A program made the translations under genes and the position numbers. From Bugulina stolonifera (lineage: Eukaryota > Bryozoa > Gymnolaemata > Cheilostomatida > Bugulidae), in assembly GCA_935421135.1 (NCBI GenBank), contig OW285190.1:1426001-1490000 (forward strand): a stretch of DNA of 64,000 nt, written 5' to 3'. Positions 24,481 through 37,025 of the stretch are shown piece after piece. How positions within the stretch are numbered: position 1 is the stretch's first letter; the number at the start of each line of letters is the position of its first letter. The notes beneath the pieces were generated by a model, which worked only from the letters and a program-made list of their open reading frames with translations, was not told the DNA's origin and made no database searches.

Positions 24481-27058
24481 TTCATAATATGTCATCTTGG
24501 CTTTCTCTGTTCTTTCATTTAACGAAACATCATGTATACTTTGTCGATGTAGCTTATTGATACAGTTCTGTTATTTTTAGTGTGCTGGTTAGATAGGAGC
24601 ATTAACAATCAAGACGACCATTTCTATGAGAAGTAGAAATCGAATGAGCAGGTACTTACGCATATTGCTATCTGTGATAAACAGTTTTAGTCTTTTTCAA
24701 GTTTAAATTACATCTGCAAGGCTATTATACTAATGAAAGAATACTAGGTTAGCTATTTAAAGTTTTTACATAATATATGAAACTTATTTTATGGTCAAGT
24801 AAAGTTTTCCATAGTGCTCTGCTCTGTATTTGCATGTACTTGGATAAGATTTATGATGTATTTCTGTCTTACATTTAAATATTTGGAGTGAGCAAAGCAT
24901 GTCTGTGCATCTTCCTGGATAATCAGTTCAGCACTGTGAATCTTAGAGGATGCAGTTGCCGTGGTCATCTTGAAAGCAAATGTCCGTTCATCTCAGCTGT
25001 TGAAAAGAGGTTCACCAGAACAAGACCGTCCAGATTATGTACAGCTCTTTAAGAATTCTCTCGAAGAATATCAACCTAGCTATAGAAAAACCATGCAGCA
25101 GGTCGCTCATTCTTTCAAGAGAATAGATTTTTCGAAACCAGCGTGAGTATATTATGGTACTTATTTTGAAGCTGTTCTATGATCTTTTCTGTTCGGTGGT
25201 GAAGTGCATGTCGACAGTTTCTAACCTGTTATAACACATGTTATACTTCTGACATAGTCTTGCTATTGTATTTGCTGTTGTTACATTACATCCTTGACAC
25301 ATAGACCCCTCAGGATCAGTAAGTTGACCAACATGCTCTTCTGAGTTTTAAATGATCTGCTGGCAACGAATTAGATCCTCAACTCAAAGTGTTTAAGTCA
25401 TTGAATCAGTTATCATGTTGGCTACTTATCAACGGCCTTTCCTGCCAAGTTGAGTGTTTAGCTCCATTGAGCAGATTAATTATCCAAAAGTGTTATGCTT
25501 TGTTACATCTGTGTCGTTGACTGTTGCTTGGTCCTGTGTTAGTTCTGCTTATTGCCATAATGCTAAGTTGTACTGAAATTCTCTATACCAACAATGTGTC
25601 ATAACATTGTTTTGTAACTTTTATAGAGCTGATAGTAAACCATCTATGGAAGCTGAAGTGGTTGCTGACACTTGCAAGAAATGTGGGAGAAATTTATTCT
25701 CCAGTCATTTCTTAGAATACCCATGTTATTCTTTCACTAGGAATCTTATCATAGTTGGTAATAATTTTAGAAAACTTTAAGAATGAATAAGGTTGAAGTT
25801 GTAATTTTAATATGTTTGCCAGCACTTGCAGTTTGTAAGCGTAAAAACTCGGCTACCCGTGGGCTGATTGGTTTTTTTAGCCAACACGTTTATCTTTTCA
25901 GCCTTCACGGTCACGGAGCATCGTTATAGATTGTTAATATTAAATAAAACCTATTTACTTACATTGTTGTTGTAGTGCCATTCTTCGATGTCTAGCTTGT
26001 AATATGGAGGTCCACTGATGGTAAAGATGTTGGCATCATCAACATGGGTGATTATTCTGTGGCCCATGACTTACTGCGGGATTATCTGAAGCTCTTTGTT
26101 GGTGATGGGTAGTGATGGGTGGTGATGGGTATGGTTAGCAAGTTGATCCAAATCACTTAATTACTATGGAGTTGTTTGCACTTTTTTAGAGTAACTAGAC
26201 ATGGTAGCGCAGCTGACGGAATTGATGAGCCTTTGGCATAGTCTTTTCCTAATCACTTGGAGTTTTACGTTACTGGCAGCCTGTCCTAGCCGCTAATTGT
26301 TATATTTAAGCATAAGCAGCATTAATTAGGTAAATTAATGTGAAGGCATTAACTTGAATTTGCATAAAAGGGCTATTATGTAATATAAACCACCCCTCCT
26401 AGAGAAAAATGCTAATGATTTATTGCTTGGTATTGATTCTGGGTAGATCCCGAGCCATCAACATTTACATTGTTACTTTGAGCTGAATTGAATTAAAAGT
26501 TGGGTTCAGTTTTAGTAATTGACATACACGTAATTGTTCTACTTATTGCTGATTAGGCGAAGTGTATGTACGTACTAGTAACATTATTTCCATGTAGAAT
26601 TAGTATTGCTGAACATAAGCGCACATTTCTAATAATCATCTTAATTTCTCTCTATTGTAGTTTAACTAGCTGCATAGCTATTACCGTAAGTGGCGATGGA
26701 CAGTTGCCGAAGGTTTCAGAGATCTACTTTCCAAGTGTTCCTACCTGGGAGTGTTCCTACCTGCGATTCCGCGTTACCTAGCTGTGTTTTATAAATCTTC
26801 TTCAGCTTCCTGCAGTAAAATTCTTCTGTGAAACTTGTGGTGGTGAGCCATTTGGGGTAATTGCAGGTGGCATTAGTCTTGTGTTTCAAAAAGAGCAGTA
26901 CTTAAAACTGGATGAGTTAGTTAATAATGTATCATTTGGTAAACCTCTAAAAGGTTCTAGGTAAAAAGGTTTGCTAGAAATATTGATCCTGTAACTTATT
27001 GACTCAGTTTTACGGCCAACTGCATAATTATGTTCTATCACGGTGTTTTGTTTACTTA

Positions 27059-27128
27059 GAGCTGGTAGCTCTGAAGTAGAGCATCAGATATTTCTCTGAA
27101 GGTTGTAGGTTCAAATCCTACCTAGCTC
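27059..27128 (+). pseudogene. tRNA-Lys-like sequence (tRNA pseudogene or SINE head)
   Basis: It folds as a cloverleaf: acceptor GAGCTGG/CTAGCTC (7 pairs, one G-T), D stem GCTC/GAGC, anticodon stem TCAGA/TCTGA and T stem GTAGG/CCTAC with loop TTCAAAT. The D arm and anticodon stem resemble tRNA-Lys. The anticodon loop has six bases instead of seven, so a functional tRNA is unlikely. It lies in an intron of the KDZ relic. Confidence 0.65.
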
Positions 27129-29719
27129 AAACTAACATCTGTGAAAGAACTCTAATGTGGTTAAGTTGACTTGAAGTCAGGCAAACTAAATTGTCGGAAT
27201 GCCAATTTACTCGTACATCATCTGTTTCTCTACTTAGAGAAAGGGGCAAATGTTACTCTTCTTTTGGTGGCAATTTGCTTAATAAATAATCACTTAGTAT
27301 AATTATTTACAAATCATAGTTTTATGCTGAACTAAATGCTGACGTTTATTTATTTCAGATTTTCTGAGTACACCTATATCAAACATAGTAACTTCAGGAA
27401 GGCACTTCTGGAGGCAACGGAGGTTACTGATGATTTCCTAGCTAAAGCAAATTCAATCAGGGGATTAGTGTCTTCCCTCTACTATCTCGATGCTTATGGG
27501 GAGTTCCCCAATCGTTGGAGGATTTTGTAAGTATTGCAGGAATATAAAGAACAGCAAATCACAGGTAGTTTATCAGCTGAAACTTTTGCAGAGATATAGA
27601 CTGCCTCTCCTATCCTTTTTTAACTTCCTGTCTACAAGCTCAGAAGAAGACAGAGTAGCAAAGATGTCTGTAGTGGATGAGCTACTAGAGATCAGATAGA
27701 ATATTCAACAACCAATTCATCATCTAAATGTTGCCACCCATGATTCCTCACTATCGTCATTCTTTCCATGCTTCCCACGGCTAGTTGAACGGGGCATGTA
27801 TCAGATGGACAAGACCAAGACGAAATGCTCGAAAAAAGTCATTATTTCTGCTTCCAGGAATATTCCTTCTCCATTGCTCCCATGGTATGATAAATATCAT
27901 TCCTCTATCAATAAGCTGTTTCTTAATACTGCTGATCAGCATGGCAAACATATAGGTATTTGGAAGTTGTCCACTCATGCTTATACTTCGTGCTTTTAGC
28001 ATTTGAACAAAGAAATACAAGTGTGCAAATACATACATATTTCATGAATATATGTGCATAAAAGCTGTCTGCCATATAATCCTATCAATGTAGGTATGTA
28101 GTTTATAATTATGGCTGACTACAATCATGTAAATAGTTTGCATGCACAGAATAACTGTTATACTTTGTGTTAACAGAGCTAGGCATCTCTTTATTTGAGG
28201 AACTTTATGTAATGCTACCATTTTAGGAGTATGCCTGGGTTATGAGTTGATGGAAACTGGGGAATCACCAAATATTCTTTTTACTATACTTCCTGCCAGG
28301 TTTGAGAACGGTAAGACAGTACTTTTGTCAATCTCAAAGAAAGGTTACCATTGTAGCCTACATGACTGTACAACAGCAATTAGAAATCAATTTAACAAAT
28401 CATGATCAGAATTTTTCGACTTGAAGTTTTCAACCTGTTTTAATGATATAGTAATCTCAAGATATTGACAAAGGTAACACCTCTGAGCGGAGGATCTAAC
28501 TTAAAACTAATAGCAGGTTTTCACTATCCTGTCTCTAAGAAATATCTGACCTTACTACTTTTATCCAACCCCATTGACCTTGTTATTCTCATGTAACCAT
28601 GAAACCTGTAAATATAACAATTATGTAATTTTTTCAAAATTGAATACACATGCATACATGCATGTGTATTCATATATGTTATGTGGGTAATGTTCGGAGT
28701 TGTGTAATGACATCCAGATAACTGTGGTTTTATTTCGTTTTACATGTATGTAACGAATTTTTAGGGTTATTTTCATGAATGTTGAATGAAGTCTCTGGCT
28801 GCTCAATGGCAAATCCTAAAAAACTCTTGCATAATATGGAAAAATAGCTAAAACCCCCAACATCCAGGGACATATTTTGCCAAATCCCCACTATTATTTT
28901 ATGAAAATATGAAGCCATGCCATTTATGATGACAATTAAATTTAGTCTTTTATACGAGGGAAAGTGCAGTGAGTAATATTAACAATGACAGTCTGCAATG
29001 TACCATCTCTCAGCTTTGATTTAGCCAACAATCTCTAAATCTCTAAATGTACGCTGTACTCCTATAAAAGACCCAATGAATATAGCATATTAATTATACG
29101 ACCGTGCCTATACCTGTTTATAATACACCTACACGGAGCTAGTTAACATCAGCATAATTATATATTATGTCTTTAATGACTATTGTAGCTCCTTCGGTAG
29201 TTGTATATGATAATGCTTGCAGCCTCCATCGCTACTGATTGAACAGAGACCCTGGCTTCTTCTGTAAGACCAAGTTCTTTGTTGACCGATTACATGGGTG
29301 GAACCACACAGGTGAGAAATTTTGTTGTATTAGCATGCTATGAATATTTTAACAATGCAAGCATTTTATTCCATATATAACGCAAATAAACACATAAAAT
29401 CCTCAGAAACGTAGCTATGCATGCTTTGGTGTAGGATATTAAGCGTTGACATAGTATTCTAACTAATATTTTTCAACAATTATTTGACGTGTGTATTAGA
29501 GTGAATTTATTTTGTGTTAGACACTACCCTCCAGATTCTTAAAGTCATATTTTTGATAAGCATTATTTTGTCTGCTCTAATCTCAAGCAGTCAAATGTTT
29601 ATACGTTCGTTTTAGGCTGCTCCCGGGGTTATAACATCCGGCTATACCATTACCACTATGACCTCAACAAGAGCAAAGAAATTCTGCTCTTAGACGGTTA
29701 AAATCAATGCTTTGCTAAA

Positions 29720-32200
29720 TGATTGAAGCTAATTTTCATTCTCACCTAAAATTATTTATATCTTTTCGGAATGCTATTGTTGTTTCTAAACCTGAGGATA
29801 ATTACAACAATGTTCTCCAGAGCATTTATAATCAATGTAATAGAATAGAATATTATTAAGAGATGTTGCGTTTGAGACACCAAACAACATACATGTACAT
29901 GTACCTAGTTAAGAAGTGAATAATTGTTTATTTCGTAGCCACTGGTGATTAGTAGCTAGTTGTCTAGTGTTATTATAGGGACTCATGTAAACTAGTGGTA
30001 ATTTATTTGCAGTTTCACTTATACATGTATGTTGTTTTATTATATGAAATTATAATAATATACAATGTATGCCTACCTATAAACCAGTCTTGGACCCTGA
30101 TTCATATGGAGGGTTGTGTAATGATTATTTTGCAGTAATTATTATATGCTGTTAATAATATTTTTTCTATTTTGTAGACAATTTATCAAAATTCTTGATA
30201 GCATTTATTTGTAGTTCTGAAACCTTGACTATTTACAATAGCTTTTTTGTACCTTTATGTCTTGCGAAATATTTTTACTGGGAATAGTTTTAGTATAAAA
30301 GGAAAAGCATTTTGCTGTTGATTTTGGCTTGTTCTTGGAGCTGCAATAAAGACACTTCTATTACTTTATACAAGCTAGAGTGGTGCTTACAAACTAGAAA
30401 CCTCTCATCAGGCTTCCCTTGTGAGATCTGACTCCATAGCACCTAGGCTAGGTCTACCCATAACATAAAGATGTTTGTAGCAGACAGTATATTTGGACCG
30501 ACAGATCACCGAATAAAAAACAAGTATTAAGTACTGGTCATACTTATTTATACCTTGCACTCAGTACATGCAATTGACAAGGTCGATAGACCACTCCCAA
30601 CCTCTACCCAGGTACACTATTGTATTCTATTGTTGTTGGTGATTGACTGTGGTAATGATAAGTAAAGTGGCAGTAGTATTTGCAGACATGGAACTAAAAC
30701 GACAAAGTATCTAACCTGTTCTAGTTGCAATGTTTATTTTGATATGGATATGCTTGGAAACTTGTGTCTTCATCTTCCATATTTTCTAGTTTGGTATCTT
30801 CTACAATGTATTAGGACTATTAGTTATTTTGCACATATTGTGGAGTTATCTTATTTTCAATCTATTACGTGCGTTATAATAAAGAGGACAACTCCAACGA
30901 TATTGCATTACATGTACAGGACATGAGATACCATAATTATACACGTATAATATTATAAGCCAATATACTGTAATGACTTGTAATAAGCGAAGCCGTTGCA
31001 TATAGTTATTGTAGTTGTCTCCTCTTATCTATGGACCCAGTAATGTGAAAAGAAAGACAACTCTATAAATGTGGTGCAATCCTTCACCTACATAAAAATG
31101 ACTGTGTATAATTATGCTTGTGCCAATTTCTTGCAATTTTTGTCGATGTAGATGTATGTACATGTACATGTATATGCAAGAACACCAGTGTTCATTGTTT
31201 TTATAACTACAAGTATTCTGTTGATAATCACCTGAATATCATTAGTAAATAATTACAATGAGCAAATATTATGATATTATCTTTATATCAACTGCATCTG
31301 TAACAGTAACTGAATAACTTGATAACCTGATAACCGGATAGAATATAGGCCAGTTTATTCCTGCTATTGATGTCCTGGAAGCGATGGTAAATAACGTCAA
31401 AGCAATCCATGCAGTTCAATGTCACAATAAAACTGCTTGCACATACACATACACATATGTGGTAGTGCACTAAGTGTAACAGTAGAATTGACTATCATGG
31501 GGCTATCACTGCATATTATACACACATGTATTATAGAAGAAACTACATGTACCTATCTCATTGACACAATGTTATGTGCAACTCTACACTCCAGTGTATA
31601 ATTTATGAGCTGTGGACATGAACAGCAATATTGTCAGGATGACAGGTTATTGTCATTGTAGCTACATGTAATAGTAAGTGACATGTACTTACCATTACGC
31701 ATATAAGCATACAAGCATTATTGCTTACTAAAATTATATAATTGCACAAATTGTACTATGTACATGTAATTTATAATTATATTTTACTATTCATACCCAG
31801 GATCAACTAACCGACTATACATTATTAAAAAGTTATACTACCAAAATTTTAAGTTTTATAACCTCCCAATAGCACTTTTTCTCACATTTTCACACATTGT
31901 GCCTTACAAAAGTGTGCATGATACAGCAGAATTGTTGCGACCTACTCATATCCATGTAGTCATGTACGTATATCTGCAATATACATGTATAGTTAGAATA
32001 ATAGTTACATGTACACTACATAAAAAAAACAGTACTCCTGTTTGCTATCACTACTTGGTACTCCAATATACATTCACATGGCAGTATCCACTATCTTTTT
32101 GTTTAACGAGTTGCATTCATTGGTTCTTGAATACAAAGTATAACTACTGTGGGTTAAGGTAACATAATATATTTGGTATTCGTTTATCCACATGGAGGAT
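29720..32200. other. Spacer with a possible solo LTR
   Basis: No gene seen. Positions about 30240-30480 look LTR-like (AGTATAAAAGG, then GCTGCAATAAAGACAC, then a GC-richer tail), but no second copy was found. The rest is AT-rich with short CATGTACATGTA runs. Confidence 0.4.
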
Positions 32201-32217
32201 AATAAATTAAAGCAGTG

Positions 32218-32724
32218 ATGGCCAGTACTGCTATAGTGCAAGAGAAGACAAAACATCGTAATATTGTTTCAGATTATGCTGAATTTATTCCCTGGTAAGA
32301 TATAAACCAAAGGTGTAGCATACCCTTTAGTGTTATAAGTTTATACATTTTAGTGTTATGCAGCATATTGAGGGTAAGAGTGGGAGTAAGGGGTATTGTT
32401 CTTGCATACATGTATACATGGTATACATGTATACATGGTATACATGTATACATGGTATACATGTATACATGGTATACATGTATACATGGTATACATGTAT
32501 ACCATGTATACATGTATGTACATACTAGATACAATATTATGCTTAATTATATTATAATTATTCTCTTTACATGCATTATTTGTATTCTCTTTACATGCAG
32601 TTGTAATAGAAATTTACCAAACACAATTGCAAGAGTTTATTACGAAAGGTTTATTCTAAAGGGAGCCACCACACCATCATGTTTTGAAGAAGATAATGCT
32701 GCCAGCAGCTTCTGGGTTGGATAA
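32218..32724 (+). CDS. Small two-exon gene model, unknown function
   Basis: Exons 32218-32294 and 32601-32724 join in phase (GTAAGA donor, ACATGCAG acceptor) to give 66 aa ending in ASSFWVG and a TAA stop. The sequence has mixed composition (DYAEFIP, then RVYYERFILKG and TPSCFEED) and no signal peptide or membrane segment. No family recognised. The intron holds a 17-bp tandem repeat (32405-32520) that is self-complementary (ATGGTATACATGTATAC). The splice-phase match and ordinary residue usage are the only support; it could be part of a larger gene whose 5' exons were missed. Confidence 0.35.
32405..32520. repeat. 17-bp self-complementary tandem repeat
   Basis: About seven units of ATGGTATACATGTATAC. 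Both strands can fold, so repetitive open frames exist in both directions; they are not genes. Confidence 0.9.
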
Positions 32725-33875
32725 CTACATGTATATTCTCTGTTGCCACTTTGACCGATTCCTTTGTTTGCTAAATTTAAATCGGCATACATAGTTCCTT
32801 AAATATATAATATTTTTATAAAAATAAATATATTCAAAACTGTTAACCATCCAAGAAATGAACAAAATATTCAAGAATTAGTGTAATAGCAAACTTGCCA
32901 TAATAAAGGCCCATTTTAAAAATGCCAAGACAGACACACCACAATCATTCCCTAAAATCAAGTTATGCTAGTATATTAGCATATAAGCATTATGCACCAC
33001 ACATTACATGATTAACTAACTCTTGAATAGTATAAAACAACCTTGAGTAGGAGCTATGCTAGTTGTGGAAGCTTTCATCAATACCTGTGAAAAAATAAAT
33101 ATGTATAATTAAAGTCAATTGACTAATCTAAGGTTCACTAGGCACTGTTTAACATTAGCTATATTAGCTCTTCATCTCACACCAAACATAGGCACACACC
33201 AGTGTATAACTAGTGAGTATCTAGAATAAAATAATGTAGAGTATTAGGCAAAGGAATGCTGTAATATGTTACTATGAAAAAGATCAGGTTGTATGGTTTC
33301 AGGCATCAGCAACATTTCTAGCCATGGCAACCTACATGTATACAGTACACTGTATATTGGTTATCAAAGCTGTGGATGTTCCAATAGTTCTCACACTTTC
33401 AGCAATGTGTGCAATTTTAGCAATCACAACAAAATTAAAGGTCCTGTGAATGGTGCTTCAAGATAAAATTGAAAACATTCTACTGTATTATTGAATAATA
33501 TATTGGTACCTGGCCTTGTGTGTACATATACCTGTAGCTACTGTGGTAAACTAAATGTTTTGCCAATGGCTATATTTACACCATGCTTATTATATACAAT
33601 AGCGAAGAAAAACATCCTAAGTGCTTCATAAGTATAGTGTGACCAGAAAAAATATTGAGCCTATATAACCGCAGCTATAAGGACCAGGAAAATTAAAAAA
33701 ATTGCAAAAGTAACCATACACATAAATAAACTCTGTGAAATCATTATACTGAGGTGAGGAGAACAATACATTATATATATATGGCCTACCCACAATGTTC
33801 AGTAACCATTGATTAGTTACTATACTTGTACCCTAATTCCATGTCATATGCTCTATTATTACCATACTAGTCAAC
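32725..33875. other. Spacer, no gene seen
   Basis: AT-rich, no exon or repeat family recognised. Confidence 0.5.
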
Positions 33876-33879
33876 TACT

Positions 33880-34460
33880 TGTTGCTTAACCTACCTTTAT
33901 GCTTTGCTACATTGGACTAAGGCCCCTATTAATAGTTACAATCCATTTATTATACTAAGTACATTGTTATATGCATTTTTGGCTGTGACCTGGGTCGGCC
34001 CTAGTACCTTTTTCCTCCATGTTGTTACACAATACCTATGCCGATGCTATGTCGTACTTAACCGAAACTTTTGCCGGAAACGCAACTACTATATAAAGCA
34101 AATGCTCTTCATATGTTAGTTAGTTGTTGCTTGGATTTCAATAAATATTACACATCTATACAGATCTACAGAGCCTTCTTTCTTAGCTAAGCTAGTTCGA
34201 GCTCTAGGTCCTTTCGAACTTAGAAGCCCTAACTTACTACTAAGCAAGAACAGACAATTATAGATAATAACTCAGTATGATTTATGGGTCGTACCTACAG
34301 GTCACAGCAATAACTACAAGTCATCACACATACTACTTCAGTCTCTATGTAATGAGGAAGGTCTAGCACCACTCACAGGTCCTTCCCATACTTGTGTCTA
34401 CCATACAATGCACAATACAAACATTGGCAGAAACATCACAATATTCCTACAGTAATCTTT
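33880..34460 (+). mobile_element. LTR-like dispersed repeat, diverged copy 3
   Basis: Shares the order of blocks with 8766-9405 and 57459-58155: ACAATCCATTT, GGTCGGCCC, a CCGGAAAC box, a TATAAA box, CAATAAATATTACA, ACAGAGCCTT, CTATGTAATGAGGAAGG and CCTTCCCATACTTGTG. More diverged than the other two. No target duplication resolved. Confidence 0.4.
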
Positions 34461-35333
34461 TTATGCAAACCACTAGAATTACAATTTCTAGATCAGGCAA
34501 CTGTATGGCGGCCAGCAGGATTGATGTTTGCTTCGTGAGCTTTTTAAATCTCCTGCAAAGTAATTAATATTATTAGTATATTACCCATACACATTTTGCT
34601 AAGCCACGACATTCACTTTCTATGTGACAATTATATGTCCAATATGGACTCTAGTATAAAGCTGCATGAAAATTCAATTCACAAAGAACTTGATATACAA
34701 TTGAATTGACCAGTAAAAACCACAAAACATTAAAATTGTGATTATAGAGCCAAGTTCAGACCAACAACAAGGGAATCAGGTTACAAGTTTTACTAACGCC
34801 ATTCTTTGGTCTTTTACAATAGTACAAAATATATTCCAAGTATCATACATGTAGAATAAAACATTCTGAAATTTTTACAGGGATTCTTTGAACAGCAATA
34901 CTCCAGCAAATCTTTGCAGTTTGCGATAATATATCTAAGGTGAAAACTGTATTCTCACCACTATGGCCATGGCTATAGATTGACGTCCCTGAAAGAAATC
35001 TGCGCAAATATAATTTTTAAAGATTCTGAAGAGCCTGCCAAGTGACTCATATTTAGCCTCGACTGATACGCCCATAACATGATGTCAGCTACACATGTTC
35101 ACACTCTGACACATAGGAACTCTGACTAAGTGTCTCCGAACACACTCAATTTTCACATTTTCACTTAAAGATCATCATGAGCTGTAGCAGTAACTACATT
35201 TGTACATGTAGATCGCAAAGAAAACACTGTTGCTTCTAACAAAAATCCGTTTAGTAGTGAAACATCTGTACTGTAAACAGTTGAATTACCGACTTGGACC
35301 ACATTGTTAAGGTAAAAGCAGGTAAGTAAACTA
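34461..35333. other. Spacer, no gene seen
   Basis: AT-rich 3' flank of the minus-strand gene at 35334-36589. No repeat recognised. Confidence 0.4.
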
Positions 35334-36589
35334 TTAACAGGTAGATCGGATGTAAATCTGTGTATAGTAACCATCTCCCATGGGCATGTAGAACCGCCAG
35401 TGTTTATTTACTTCCTCTACCAATTCATTCAAGTAAAGTAAAGCAATAAACCAGGTTCTAGGCTATACTCCTGCAAAGCACACAATTTCCAACACTGATC
35501 ACCATAAGGTAATATAATAATCAGCATATTAACATTACTTACCTAGTAAATATCAAGTCAGTTTGGAGGCATGACCACCACAAGTGGGTGATATCCTCAA
35601 AATACCAGATACTAGTTGGAATACTCAACAGCTGCGAAAGGATGCCACTTGTTCAACCATGATAACTCAGAAAAATGATTACATACCTCAGCCATTACTT
35701 ATCCTGTATTGTTGGTCTGGTCTAAAAAATGTCTATTCAAAACAATAGGGCTACAACATGTACATTTATAATAATACATGTATATTCGAAAAAAACTTAC
35801 CTAAAACTGCACGCCGAAGCAATTTTTGCTTTTCTGCTGCATTCAGCAATATCAGGTCCATTTCATCTATTACAAGGAGAGGATTTTCATCTGCAGAATC
35901 CTCTGTAATAATATTATACTCGTGTCAATGAAATTACTGTTGAGTGAACTTTGCTCATCCTGTAAGTATCAGTATAAAGACATAGTAGATGTATAACAAG
36001 TCTACTCACCAGTATCTGTTTCATATTCCTCTTTCATGGGAATGATACACTTACCAACTGCCTCCTTTATCACTTTGGCTGAGGCTTCGTTCACAAACAT
36101 GGGCGAACCTAAAATTGTATTAAAACTACTGGGAGGGCCAGTTAATAAGTAAAAATGATTTCATTATAAAATTCGATAAAATAGTAACACAGTTGCATAC
36201 CTAACTTTTCAAGAGACAAGAGACTATTCGCAATATTCAAATTAATGAAAATACAAATGTAAACATAGTTCTAGTTCACCATTTCCATTATTGTGCACAA
36301 AAGCACATGGTAACTGCTATGAAAACTCCTCAACCTACAAATGCAACAATAGATTGATGCAATAGCACAGAATTTAAAACCGACTGCAATGTTGGCAATG
36401 AGGATAACATAAGCATAAAACTAACTTATTTAAGACGACAATTTATTAAAAGAACTTATTTTTTTATACACGTTTCGTTTGAAACGACTTTAATTTTCTT
36501 TCTTTGAAGATCTTTTTTGTACCTAAACATAAATAAATGAAACCTTGGTAATTGGAGTCTGGTGCCACATAACTGATGATTTGATTGGC
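35334..36589 (-). CDS. Four-exon gene model (3' part), unknown function
   Basis: Minus-strand exons 36589-36472, 36108-36010, 35902-35801 and 35416-35334. All have GT-AG sites and compatible phases (0 in, then 1, 1, 1), and the last ends in TAA. About 134 residues are visible. Features: a basic stretch KKIFKERKLKSFQTK, then FVNEASAKVIKEAVGK, an acidic linker (EEYETDTEDSADE), a hydrophobic/acidic block LLVIDEMDLILLNAAEKQKL, and an aromatic C-terminus WRFYMPMGDGYYTQIYI. The first visible exon begins mid-protein, so 5' exons are missing or lie beyond 36600. No family recognised. Four consecutive phase-matched exons make a real or recently real gene likely; a transposon origin cannot be excluded. 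Confidence 0.5.
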
Positions 36590-36804
36590 CTATATTCAAA
36601 GATCTATGATAATTTAAGTAACAGTCTATGTATTAGCAGAATTACCAGTTAACAAACTAGCCTACCAGTTACCAAACACAAAAGATTGTGCATTTTGATA
36701 TGATGATGCGGAAACATGTAGGCCTACACATCTGGATGCATCAATATGCAGGACCCACTCATATTCCACATGGAACTTTTGGAATTTATTCAATGTCTTA
36801 GCGA

Positions 36805-37025
36805 CCATTTTTCAGGCATAGGCCAACATTCAGCCAAGTTTTCGGCCCACTTCTGTCACAGAGTCGAGAGCACCCAACCCTAGCATGAGCCAAAAGCAAT
36901 ACCCTCACTACCGTGCAAAGAACCGTGCGCCGATGATCTAGGGATGGCCTTTGGGCCTAGGCGGATGGCCACCTTCGAATTTTTATTTGCGATCTAGGTC
37001 GGTCCAAGAGGTAGTGAAAACACCA
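36805..37025. mobile_element. MITE, GTCTTCGTGACCT family, copy 1 (diverged)
   Basis: Starts AATGTCTTAGCGACC and ends GTAGTGAAAACACC, imperfect inverted ends. The interior matches 52266-52545 (CAGGCATAGGCCAAC, CTGTCACAGAGTC, GATCTAGGTCGGTCCAAGAG). About 220 bp, non-coding. Confidence 0.6.

Larger units (their letters stand above)
22536..29716 (+). pseudogene. Decayed, intron-bearing KDZ-type transposase
   Basis: GT-AG exons with matching phases: 22536-22559, 22917-23016, 23324-23447, 23567-23609, about 24949-25142, 25627-25757, 25976-26101, 26816-26960, 27359-27526, about 27540-27955, 28227-28310, 29189-29311 and 29616 to about 29700. The C-terminal half matches the Kyakuja-Dileera-Zisupton transposase family: FFCETCGGEPFGVIAGGISL, FPCFPRLVERG, VVVYDNACSLHRY, FFVDRLHGWNHTGCSRGYN, then NSALRRLKSML in a shifted frame. 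Disruptions are in-frame stops at 25993 (TAG), 27697 (TAG) and 29236 (TGA, where the family has Cys), plus frame breaks near 27527 and 29690. Splice signals have stayed intact while the frame decayed. The first five exons are assigned by phase only; exon 5 also has an alternative frame with CSCRGHLESKC. Confidence 0.75.

Noticed and set aside
27059..27128. Functional tRNA-Lys gene
   Set aside because: The anticodon loop has six bases and no clear anticodon, and the sequence sits among transposon remains.
32274..32534. Minus-strand 86-codon frame over the 32.4-kb repeat
   Set aside because: Self-complementary 17-bp repeat gives similar frames on both strands.
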